Assembly: GCA_027621335.1 (NCBI GenBank)
Contig: JAQCAN010000153.1
Location: forward strand, 1-6,378
Direction: 5' to 3'
Length of the DNA stretch: 6,378 nt
Source: Bacteroidota bacterium
GTDB taxonomy: Bacteria; Bacteroidota; Bacteroidia; Flavobacteriales_D; JABDKJ01
Part shown: positions 1 to 6,378 of the stretch, piece after piece
Layout: each line of letters opens with the position of its first letter
Numbering within the stretch: position 1 is the stretch's first letter
Made by a program: the position numbers and the translations under genes
Notes under the pieces: generated by a model
The model's database searches: none
The model's input: only the letters and a program-made list of their open reading frames with translations
What the model was told of the DNA's origin: nothing

Positions 1-1299
1 GTATGCTACGGTGCCCAACTCATGGCCAAAGTCCACGGAGGTGAAGTGCTCAAATCCACCATCAGAGAATATGGACGGGCCAACCTTTCCATGACCCGGA
101 CCGAGGATCATCTTATGGAGGACATCCCCCTGGGTTCTCAGGTATGGATGAGCCATGGAGACAGTATCTCTACCTTGCCTGATACCTTTACCGTCACGGC
201 CAGCACCTCCAATGTGCCTGTAGTGGCCTATCATTATAATAACGAACGCTGGTTCGGAATACAGTTCCACCCTGAGGTCTATCACAGCACGGATGGCACG
301 CTCCTGATGTCTAATTTCCTCTATAAAATAGCTGGATTGAAAGGCGACTGGACTCCTGAGGCCTTCATTGAAGAGACCATTGCTAGTCTAAAAGAGACGC
401 TAGGAAATGATGAGGTCATCCTTGGCCTCTCTGGTGGAGTGGATTCATCAGTAGCTGCCATGTTGCTCCATCAGGCTATCGGGCCTCGGTTGCATGGGGT
501 CTTTGTGGATAATGGACTTCTGAGGAAACATGAATACGAGCAGGTTTTAGAGAGTTATAACGGCTTGGGTCTCAACGTTAAGGGGGTGAATGCCAAGGTA
601 CGATTCTATGATGCGCTCAAAGGAGTGAAGGACCCTGAAAAGAAACGGAAGGCCATCGGAAATACCTTTATCGAAGTCTTCGATGAGGAATCACATGCCC
701 TGCCTGAGGTCAGTTGGCTCGCTCAAGGCACCATCTACCCTGATGTGATAGAATCTGTCTCAGTCAAAGGTCCTTCGGCTACCATCAAGAGCCATCACAA
801 CGTAGGAGGACTTCCTGATTTCATGAAATTGAAGGTAGTGGAGCCCTTGAGAAGTTTATTCAAGGATGAAGTCAGGGAAGTAGGACGAAAGTTGGGACTT
901 CCAGCTCACATCTTGGATCGTCACCCCTTTCCTGGGCCTGGGCTGGCTATCAGGATCTTGGATGACGTGACCGAAGAAAAGGTACGTCTTTTGCAAGAGG
1001 TGGATCATATCTTCATCTCTGGATTGAAAGAACATGGATTATATGATGAGGTCTGGCAGGCCGGCACGATGCTTCTTCCCGTGAATTCTGTTGGAGTCAT
1101 GGGAGATGAACGCACCTATGAGAAGGTCGTGGCCCTGAGAGCTGTGACCAGCACCGATGGCATGACCGCGGACTGGTGCCACCTGCCGTATGAATTCTTG
1201 GCCAAGGTGTCCAACGACATCATCAACAAGGTCAAAGGGGTCAACCGCGTTGTGTACGATATCAGCAGCAAACCACCTGCTACCATAGAATGGGAATGA
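1..1299 (+). CDS. guaA: GMP synthase (glutamine-hydrolysing), 5'-truncated by window edge
   Basis: This enzyme amidates XMP to GMP using glutamine and ATP, the last step of guanine nucleotide synthesis, in the cytoplasm. The frame is open from base 1, so the gene starts upstream. About 432 residues are visible; the family is usually about 510, so roughly 80 N-terminal residues are missing. The second visible codon is the catalytic Cys of the class I glutamine amidotransferase domain (CYGAQ, nt 4-18), and its His-Glu partners lie in FHPE (nt 265-276). The ATP-pyrophosphatase P-loop SGGVDSS is at nt 430-450. The GuaA C-terminal dimerisation domain follows, with RHPFPGPGLAIR (about nt 919-954) and the standard family ending PPATIEWE just before TGA. 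All expected catalytic motifs are present and there is no frameshift. The stop overlaps the next gene by 4 bases, so the two are probably co-transcribed and translationally coupled. Confidence 0.98.
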   Translation, partial: VCYGAQLMAKVHGGEVLKSTIREYGRANLSMTRTEDHLMEDIPLGSQVWMSHGDSISTLPDTFTVTASTSNVPVVAYHYNNERWFGIQFHPEVYHSTDGTLLMSNFLYKIAGLKGDWTPEAFIEETIASLKETLGNDEVILGLSGGVDSSVAAMLLHQAIGPRLHGVFVDNGLLRKHEYEQVLESYNGLGLNVKGVNAKVRFYDALKGVKDPEKKRKAIGNTFIEVFDEESHALPEVSWLAQGTIYPDVIESVSVKGPSATIKSHHNVGGLPDFMKLKVVEPLRSLFKDEVREVGRKLGLPAHILDRHPFPGPGLAIRILDDVTEEKVRLLQEVDHIFISGLKEHGLYDEVWQAGTMLLPVNSVGVMGDERTYEKVVALRAVTSTDGMTADWCHLPYEFLAKVSNDIINKVKGVNRVVYDISSKPPATIEWE

Positions 1300-3092
1300 G
1301 AGCCATCCTAACCGTCATATTGAGCTTATTCCTTCTAGGTCAAGTCAGCGCTCAGCAAAAGGTCATAAAGAATGATGAAGCCTGCTACATCCACTTGGTG
1401 GAGAAGGGAAATACGCTGTACGGCATCTCAAAGCAATATGCGGTCGGCATCCCTGATCTATTCAGGGTGAACCCTGATGCACGTCTTGGCATCACAGTGG
1501 GGCAAGAACTCTACATCCCCATCGCTAGTATAGACCGCAAGGAGGCCCGCAATAGCCCTGAATTAGAGGGTAGTATCCTCTTCCATGAGGTCAAGAAAGG
1601 TGAGACCCTCTATTCATTGGGGAAGACCTATAAAGTGGATATCAACGACATCCTGGAAGCGAATCTGAATATCATAGATGGCACTTTGTCCAAAGGACAA
1701 CGCGTTCGAATACCAACAAGTAAAGTTCAGGAGGAAGAGGCCTTGGTCGAGCCGGCAGTCAGGGATAGCCTCATCCTGCATGAAGTACTACCTGGAGAGA
1801 CACTCTACGGGATAACCAAGTTATACAACATCACCGAGGATTCATTGAGAAATGTGAATGGGGGACTGCCTCAGGGGCTGAAAGCAGGAAGCACCATTCG
1901 AATTCCGAGATATAGAGATGACTTTTCCTCGTCAAGCCATCCTAAGGGCTCTATGTCTGCCATGAGTCTTGGTAGACCGGAGAGCCGGCCGATGAAGGAG
2001 GTGACGGCCGCATTCCTCCTTCCATTCTCCTTGACAGGAAGCGATAGTTCGCTTTTTCGAGGAAAATCTGAGCTTATGCGCATGACCGATATCGCCTTCG
2101 AATTCTATAGGGGCGCACGATACGCATTGGACGAACTCGAGGATGAAGGGCTTAGAGCCCGAGTTATCGTAATGGATGTCGGTAGTGGGCAACAGGATAT
2201 AGATAAGGCAATTCTCTCTCTTGAAAAGGAGAAGGTGGATATCGTTATTGGACCCATGCACCGCGGAGCTTTCAAGCTCATTTCGGAGAACCAGCGTATG
2301 AATGGTGTCCACTTTGTCTCTCCTGTAAGCAAGAACCTCGATATATCTCAAAATTCGACTTCCGTGAGCAAGGTGAACGCCTCCTCTGAAGTCCAAATGG
2401 GACATTTGGCCCGATTCGTCAAAGAGTCCTATGGACAGGATAACATAGTGGTCATCTCCAACGCCAAGCGCTCCCAGTTCGAGGAGTTCAAGAAGGCTTG
2501 GATGGTACAGGACAGCCTTGGGAACTATACCTTCCAAGGAAAAACCTTCAGTACATTGGAATGGTCACGTGGAATGGAGACCAGTCTCCAAAATGCGCTT
2601 TCCCCAGACAAGGAGAATGTCATTGTCTTTCCTTGTGCAGAGCGTTCTGTTGTGACTGAATTCATGTCCAAATTAGCCATGACTTCCTTTAAGAAGTTCA
2701 ACATCACTTTGATAGGTCTCGAAGAGTGGTTGACTTATGACAACTTGGATATGGAACTGCTCAACACCATGAATCTGACGGTTTGTGTAAATAAGTTCAT
2801 AGACTCTAACAGCCAGAATTTTATGGACTTCATGCAGCACTACTATGCCTCCTACAATACCATACCGAGCAAGGATGGCTATGCGTTTCAGGCCTATGAC
2901 ATCACTAAATATTATATCGGAGGTCTGCTGGATCATGGGCGACCTTTCATAGACCATCAGGACCGTTGGACGGAAGAAGGAATACTCCTAGGGTTCAAGA
3001 TGAGATCAAGAGGTGATGGCAGCTTCGAGAATATGTACTCATTGATCATTCAGAACCAAGATCAGGAATTCAAGGTCTTGGATAAAGAGTGA
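1296..3092 (+). CDS. Secreted three-LysM protein with periplasmic-binding-protein type 1 domain
   Basis: I chose ATG 1296 (598 aa) because it forms an ATGA overlap with the guaA stop; ATG 1290, two codons earlier, is possible. Numbering below is from 1290. Residues 3-21 form a signal peptide with a likely signal peptidase I site VSA/QQ. There is no lipobox Cys. Three LysM repeats follow at about 33-77, 97-141 and 162-206, each with a G-[EN]-TLY-x(2)-[GS]-[KI] type core and a [IV]P end; LysM normally binds the GlcNAc backbone of peptidoglycan. A Ser-rich linker (about 207-236) leads to a PBP1-like two-lobe domain (about 237-590) beginning AAFLLPF, with VDIVIGPM at 316-323 and a later VHFVSPVS strand. 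Such proteins are often labelled amino-acid ABC transporter substrate-binding proteins, but no permease or ATPase gene is in view. I infer a periplasmic, wall-bound protein; its ligand and function are unknown to me. No terminator follows it. Confidence 0.9.
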   Translation: MRAILTVILSLFLLGQVSAQQKVIKNDEACYIHLVEKGNTLYGISKQYAVGIPDLFRVNPDARLGITVGQELYIPIASIDRKEARNSPELEGSILFHEVKKGETLYSLGKTYKVDINDILEANLNIIDGTLSKGQRVRIPTSKVQEEEALVEPAVRDSLILHEVLPGETLYGITKLYNITEDSLRNVNGGLPQGLKAGSTIRIPRYRDDFSSSSHPKGSMSAMSLGRPESRPMKEVTAAFLLPFSLTGSDSSLFRGKSELMRMTDIAFEFYRGARYALDELEDEGLRARVIVMDVGSGQQDIDKAILSLEKEKVDIVIGPMHRGAFKLISENQRMNGVHFVSPVSKNLDISQNSTSVSKVNASSEVQMGHLARFVKESYGQDNIVVISNAKRSQFEEFKKAWMVQDSLGNYTFQGKTFSTLEWSRGMETSLQNALSPDKENVIVFPCAERSVVTEFMSKLAMTSFKKFNITLIGLEEWLTYDNLDMELLNTMNLTVCVNKFIDSNSQNFMDFMQHYYASYNTIPSKDGYAFQAYDITKYYIGGLLDHGRPFIDHQDRWTEEGILLGFKMRSRGDGSFENMYSLIIQNQDQEFKVLDKE

Positions 3093-3178
3093 TGAAAGTT
3101 TTAGCCCCACTGTACCTTACGGGGATGACGACATATTTAAATGGTTATTTTAGCAGCACTTTAACTAAATCTTATTCC
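3093..3178 (+). other. AT-rich spacer between LysM gene and OmpA-family gene
   Basis: By my count 31 of 86 bases are G or C (about 36%), clearly lower than the flanking genes, and the second half is the most AT-rich. I see no terminator hairpin, so transcription from guaA could continue through it. The stretch happens to be open in the frame of the downstream gene from GTG 3089 or ATG 3092. The encoded extension does not resemble an export signal, and the real signal peptide begins only at ATG 3179. I therefore read this as non-coding leader. Confidence 0.6.
3146..3153 (+). promoter_or_regulatory. Weak candidate -7 promoter box for the OmpA-family gene
   Basis: TATTTTAG matches the Bacteroidota -7 consensus TAnnTTTG at all but one of the six fixed positions and lies 25 bases before the chosen ATG, so a start of transcription near 3157 would give a leader of about 20 nt. 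I find no TTG -33 element at suitable spacing, and such a match is easy to get by chance in AT-rich sequence. It may be a secondary promoter inside the guaA transcription unit, or nothing. Confidence 0.2.
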
Positions 3179-5143
3179 ATGCAAGGAAAAATATTCTCTC
3201 TTCTACTAGCGATTTCGATGCTTTTTGCTCCTACGCTCGTCAGTTCACAAGATGACGATTATGGCGCTAGAGAAGAAGCCGACCACTACTTCCAGAAAGA
3301 AGGCTACTATGCGGCAGTGGATCTCTATAAGAAGGCCTATGGTCAGGAGAAGTCGGCCGATGAGAAAGCGGCATTGATCTATATGGTGGCCGAATCATAT
3401 CGTATGTTGGGTGATCAGGTCCAAGCTGAGGTCTGGTACCAACGTGCCATCAAGGCTCGCCACGATGATGTCTTGGCCTACTATCATTTGGGAAAGGCCC
3501 TTCAGGCTCAAGGGCGACTGGAAGAAGCCCGCGAGGAATTCAATGCGTTCAAGGAGAAAGGAGGTTCAGTATCCATGGCGGATGAGGCCATCAATTCATT
3601 GGACATGGCCAGCGAGATGAACGAGAACCTCTCCAAGTATGTTGTGGATCCTGAGGTCATGCTGAACACGGAATTCTATGATTTCTCCCCAGTGATCGCG
3701 AACGAATCAGGGAATAAGCTCCTTTTCAGTTCTTCACGTCTCGGTTCTACCGGAATCGAGGAATTCAAGAAAACGGGTGAGAGCTATGAGGATATCTTCT
3801 CAACCGAAAGGGATGCGAAAGGGAAATGGAGTGAACCTCAGCGTCTGCCCTACGCCATCAATACGGATAACCATGAAGGAGGTGTGGAGCTTACTTCGGA
3901 TTTCGTAAGGATGTACTTCACCAAGTGCATGAAGGCTGAGAATGCAGGATGTAAGATCTATGAATCCACTTGGGCCAGTGACAAGTGGTCTGATGCCAAA
4001 GAGGTGAAACTCGCCTCGGCTGAGCAAAAAGAGAACACTTTCGGTCACCCTACTTTGAGTGCTGATGATAAGATGATGGTTTTCGCTTCGGACATCCCTG
4101 GAGGTAAAGGAGGAAAGGACCTCTGGTATTCCTTGTACAATGACGCGTCCAATTCGTGGGGTTCTCCAGTGAATATGGCCAGCGTCAATACTTCAGGTGA
4201 CGAACTGTTCCCTCATTTGAGGAACAATGGTTCACTGTACTTCTCGTCCAATGGTCGCGAAGGCATGGGAGGGCTTGACATCTTCTCAGCTGATAAGACA
4301 GGAGATAATGAATGGGGCAATGTGAAGAACATGGGAGCCCCTATGAACTCTATCTCTGATGACTTCGGAATCGTGTTCGAAGGAGATTTTGAAAGAGGGT
4401 ACTTTACGAGCAACCGCTCAGGGGGCAAAGGAAAGGATGACATCTACATCTTCAATCTTCCTGAAGTGCTCTTCGCATTCGAAGGATTCGTATACGATAA
4501 GGATGGTCAGTTCCCTATTGAAGGCGCCTATGTGAGGGTCTTCGGTTCTGATGGTAGCTCCTTCGAATCCCTAACAGACGGCAATGGTGCCTTTACTTTC
4601 TCTGAGAACGGGGAGGACCGCTTCGTAAAGCCGGATGTGAACTATAGCATTGAAGTAGGTAAGGAAGAATACCTTGTAGCCAAGGACAATATCTCAACGG
4701 TCGGCATTCAAGAGTCCACCACCTTCGTTAAGGAGTTCCTGATTCAGAGCACTAAAGTGGATGAGATATCATTCCCTGAAGTTCAGTACGACCTAGGTAA
4801 GTACACACTTCGACCTGAATCCAAGGATTCTTTGAACTTCCTATATCAGACACTAGTGGATAATCCTACGATCATCATCGAACTAGCAGCGCACACGGAC
4901 TCCAGAGGTAGCAATGAAGCTAACCTTACACTTTCTGACAACAGAGCAAAGTCCTGTGTGGACTATCTCATATCAAAAGGGATTGCACCTCAACGCATGA
5001 AGGCGAAGGGATATGGGGAGACCAAGTTGAGGATATCAGATGCCAAAATCAATGCTCTTCCTTCTGCTGAGCGAGAAGCGGCACATCAAAAGAACAGAAG
5101 AACCGTATTCAGAGTACTCGGTTGGGATTACGTGCCGAACTAG
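3179..5143 (+). CDS. OmpA-family protein, TPR + PD40 propeller + regulatory-like domain + OmpA C-terminus (PorE-like)
   Basis: The 654-residue protein starts at ATG 3179, where a signal peptide begins (residues 1-23, hydrophobic 5-20, likely cut VSS/QD). No lipobox Cys is present. Domains in order: TPR-like helices (about 28-128); five PD40/beta-propeller blades (about 165-427), recognisable by repeated YFSSNR/FASD-type strands followed by GG-x-DIY/DLW; a carboxypeptidase-regulatory-like beta-sandwich (about 432-522); and an OmpA C-terminal peptidoglycan-binding domain (about 530-648). In the last domain D574 (HTDSRG) and R589 (DNRA) sit 15 residues apart, as do the diaminopimelate-binding Asp and Arg of E. 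coli OmpA. The order matches Porphyromonas PorE, a type IX secretion accessory protein, but PorE is a lipoprotein, and Bacteroidota carry many paralogues of this build, some paired with PorP/SprF genes. No such partner is in view. I infer a periplasmic protein bound to the cell wall; a T9SS or motility role is possible but unproven. A strong terminator follows. Confidence 0.93.
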   Translation: MQGKIFSLLLAISMLFAPTLVSSQDDDYGAREEADHYFQKEGYYAAVDLYKKAYGQEKSADEKAALIYMVAESYRMLGDQVQAEVWYQRAIKARHDDVLAYYHLGKALQAQGRLEEAREEFNAFKEKGGSVSMADEAINSLDMASEMNENLSKYVVDPEVMLNTEFYDFSPVIANESGNKLLFSSSRLGSTGIEEFKKTGESYEDIFSTERDAKGKWSEPQRLPYAINTDNHEGGVELTSDFVRMYFTKCMKAENAGCKIYESTWASDKWSDAKEVKLASAEQKENTFGHPTLSADDKMMVFASDIPGGKGGKDLWYSLYNDASNSWGSPVNMASVNTSGDELFPHLRNNGSLYFSSNGREGMGGLDIFSADKTGDNEWGNVKNMGAPMNSISDDFGIVFEGDFERGYFTSNRSGGKGKDDIYIFNLPEVLFAFEGFVYDKDGQFPIEGAYVRVFGSDGSSFESLTDGNGAFTFSENGEDRFVKPDVNYSIEVGKEEYLVAKDNISTVGIQESTTFVKEFLIQSTKVDEISFPEVQYDLGKYTLRPESKDSLNFLYQTLVDNPTIIIELAAHTDSRGSNEANLTLSDNRAKSCVDYLISKGIAPQRMKAKGYGETKLRISDAKINALPSAEREAAHQKNRRTVFRVLGWDYVPN

Positions 5144-5163
5144 TCCTGTTGAAAACGATACCG

Positions 5164-5198
5164 GTCCCGTCAGGAAATCCTGACGGGACTTTTTATTT
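5164..5198 (+). terminator. Rho-independent terminator after the OmpA-family gene
   Basis: An 11-bp perfect GC-rich stem (GTCCCGTCAGG at 5164-5174 pairing with 5179-5189) with a 4-base AAAT loop is followed by TTTTT-A-TTT (5190-5198). It sits 20 bases after the TAG stop and should end the guaA/LysM/OmpA-family transcription unit. There is no T-run on the opposite side, so it does not look bidirectional. Its T-tract runs directly into the promoter region of purM. Confidence 0.93.
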
Positions 5199-5214
5199 GC
5201 CACAATCTGAAGAG

Positions 5215-5222
5215 TACCTTTG
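5215..5222 (+). promoter_or_regulatory. -7 promoter element of purM
   Basis: TACCTTTG is a perfect match to the Bacteroidota primary sigma factor -7 consensus TAnnTTTG, in the short gap before purM. The nearest upstream TTG (5197-5199, in the terminator T-tract) leaves a 15-base spacer, a little short of the usual 17-23; TTT at 5192-5194 would give 20. Transcription would be expected to start near 5226-5229, leaving about 5 nt of leader before ATG 5231 or about 11 before ATG 5237. There is no room for a riboswitch or attenuator. Confidence 0.65.
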
Positions 5223-5236
5223 AAGCCACAATGAAC

Positions 5237-6378
5237 ATGAGCGATAAACAGCGATACGCATCCCGCGGAGTCTCAGCTGGAAAGGAAGAGGTCCACGCGG
5301 CCATCAAAGGCCTGGATAAGGGCATTTTCCCTAGAGCTTTCTGTAAAATCCTTCCAGATATCGTTGGGGGAGATGAGGCCTATTGCAACATCATGCATGC
5401 GGATACAGCAGGAACCAAGCCTTCACTCGCCTATGCCTATTGGAAAGAGACGGGGGATATTTCCGTATGGAAAGGTATCATTCAAGATGCCATGATCATG
5501 AACGTGGATGACTTGATCTGCGTGGGCGTTACAGATAACATCGTGCTGTCCTCCACCATTGGAAGGAATAAGAATCTGATTCCAGGTGAGGTGGTGAAGG
5601 AGCTCATCCAGGGCACTCAATCCTATATCGAAGAATTGCGATCTTTAGGGGTGGGCCTTATCTTGGCCGGAGGCGAAACAGCTGACGTGGGGGATATCGT
5701 CAGGACCTTGGACGTAGGATTCACAGCCTTCGCACGCTGTAGAAGAGACTTGGTCACCGATAATGCGAACATTGCACATGGTGATGTCATCGTTGGGCTC
5801 GCTTCATTCGGACAAGCGACCTATGAGAAGGAGTATAATGGAGGAATGGGCAGCAATGGGCTTACCTCAGCGCGCCATGATGTCTTTGAGAAGAGCTTGT
5901 CCAAGAAATATCCCGAGACCTTTGACCCAGCGGTTCCTGAGGAACTGATCTATGCAGGGGGTAAATCCTTGACCAGCTCAGTGGAAGGAAGTCCATTGAA
6001 CGCTGGCAAGCTGGTCCTATCACCAACGCGGACCTATGCCCCGGTTATCGCAGCTATGCTCAAGGACCATAGAAAAAGCATACATGGCATGGTGCACTGC
6101 AGCGGTGGGGCGCAGACCAAAGTACTTCACTTCATCAAAGACCTCCATGTCATCAAAGATGACCTCTTCGAGCTGCCACCACTCTTTCGATTGATCCAAG
6201 AGCAGTCAGGGACGTCTTGGGAAGAGATGTATAAGGTCTTCAATATGGGACATCGCATGGAGCTTTATGTTCCATCGGAGATAGCGCAAGAGCTTATGGA
6301 TATATCCATGTCATTCGGGATTGAGGCCAAAGTGGTGGGCAGGGTAGAAGCGGCAGAAGGTGAGTCCGTGACCATCCG
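5237..6378 (+). CDS. purM: Phosphoribosylformylglycinamidine cyclo-ligase (AIR synthetase), 3' end cut by window edge
   Basis: PurM closes the imidazole ring of FGAM with ATP to make AIR in de novo purine synthesis, in the cytoplasm. The frame is open from the start to the window end (380 residues from ATG 5237). Members of this subgroup that I recall are about 390 aa, so only a short tail should be missing. I prefer ATG 5237 because MSDKQRYASRGVSAGKE aligns with known Bacteroidota N-termini; ATG 5231 adds Met-Asn and cannot be excluded. No Shine-Dalgarno sequence precedes either. Motifs from 5237: HADTAGTK (54-61, nucleotide-binding loop), NVDDL (89-93), GGETAD (145-150), YNGGMGSNGLTSARHD (200-215), LSPTRTYAP (261-269), HCSGGAQTK (287-295) and NMGHRMELY (337-345). 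The nucleotide loop, HCSGG and NMGHRME depart from the E. coli forms in the way usual for this phylum. It has its own promoter and is insulated from the upstream genes by the terminator. Confidence 0.96.
   Translation, partial: MSDKQRYASRGVSAGKEEVHAAIKGLDKGIFPRAFCKILPDIVGGDEAYCNIMHADTAGTKPSLAYAYWKETGDISVWKGIIQDAMIMNVDDLICVGVTDNIVLSSTIGRNKNLIPGEVVKELIQGTQSYIEELRSLGVGLILAGGETADVGDIVRTLDVGFTAFARCRRDLVTDNANIAHGDVIVGLASFGQATYEKEYNGGMGSNGLTSARHDVFEKSLSKKYPETFDPAVPEELIYAGGKSLTSSVEGSPLNAGKLVLSPTRTYAPVIAAMLKDHRKSIHGMVHCSGGAQTKVLHFIKDLHVIKDDLFELPPLFRLIQEQSGTSWEEMYKVFNMGHRMELYVPSEIAQELMDISMSFGIEAKVVGRVEAAEGESVTI

Noticed and set aside
1296..1370. Lipoprotein signal for the LysM/PBP1 protein
   Set aside because: The only nearby Cys is residue 32 in ACYIH, ten residues after the likely cleavage site and not in a lipobox context.
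1932..2537. A 201-codon open frame on the minus strand
   Set aside because: It lies wholly inside the well-supported LysM/PBP1 gene, its translation shows no domain or signal I recognise, and the region's coding logic belongs to the + strand.
3093..3178. Terminator or small RNA between the LysM and OmpA-family genes
   Set aside because: No GC-rich hairpin followed by a T-run is present in these 86 bases.
3411..4443. Several short open frames overlapping the OmpA-family gene
   Set aside because: They are shadows of the TPR and propeller coding sequence and have low-complexity, unrecognisable translations.
5144..5236. Riboswitch or PurR-type operator ahead of purM
   Set aside because: The gap is filled by the terminator and the -7 box; the predicted leader is about 11 nt at most, and I see no inverted repeat other than the terminator stem.
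5423..5948. Short open frames on both strands inside purM
   Set aside because: They are out-of-frame readings of conserved PurM motifs such as GGETAD and SNGLTSAR, with no independent support.

Overview
The window looks like a chromosomal housekeeping region of a member of the Bacteroidota, probably from or near the Flavobacteriales. Three things point there: a PurM of the divergent form typical of the phylum; envelope proteins with phylum-typical architectures (LysM repeats fused to a periplasmic-binding-protein fold, and TPR + PD40 propeller + regulatory-like beta-sandwich + OmpA C-terminal domain); and a perfect TAnnTTTG -7 promoter element, with no Shine-Dalgarno sequence at the starts. 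I cannot name the genus. Nothing suggests a mobile element, phage, CRISPR array, tRNA or rRNA.

Layout, all on the + strand: (1) 1-1299, the 3' five-sixths of guaA (GMP synthase), its start lying upstream of the window. (2) 1296-3092, a secreted protein with three LysM repeats and a periplasmic-binding-protein type 1 domain, overlapping the guaA stop by 4 bases (ATGA). (3) 3093-3178, a short AT-rich spacer. (4) 3179-5143, a secreted OmpA-family protein with a PorE-like domain order. (5) 5164-5198, a strong intrinsic terminator ending that transcription unit. (6) 5215-5222, a -7 promoter box. (7) 5237 to the window end, purM (AIR synthase), missing only its last few codons.

Purine synthesis genes (guaA and purM) therefore flank two exported proteins that both appear to bind peptidoglycan. 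guaA and the LysM gene are almost certainly co-transcribed. The OmpA-family gene is either the third member or has its own weak promoter in the spacer. purM is a separate unit whose transcript leader would be only about 5-11 nt. The two envelope genes are the least characterised part. The LysM/PBP1 protein has the fold of a solute receptor but no transporter genes nearby, so a structural or regulatory role at the cell wall is worth considering. I see no clear-cut, wholly new system here.
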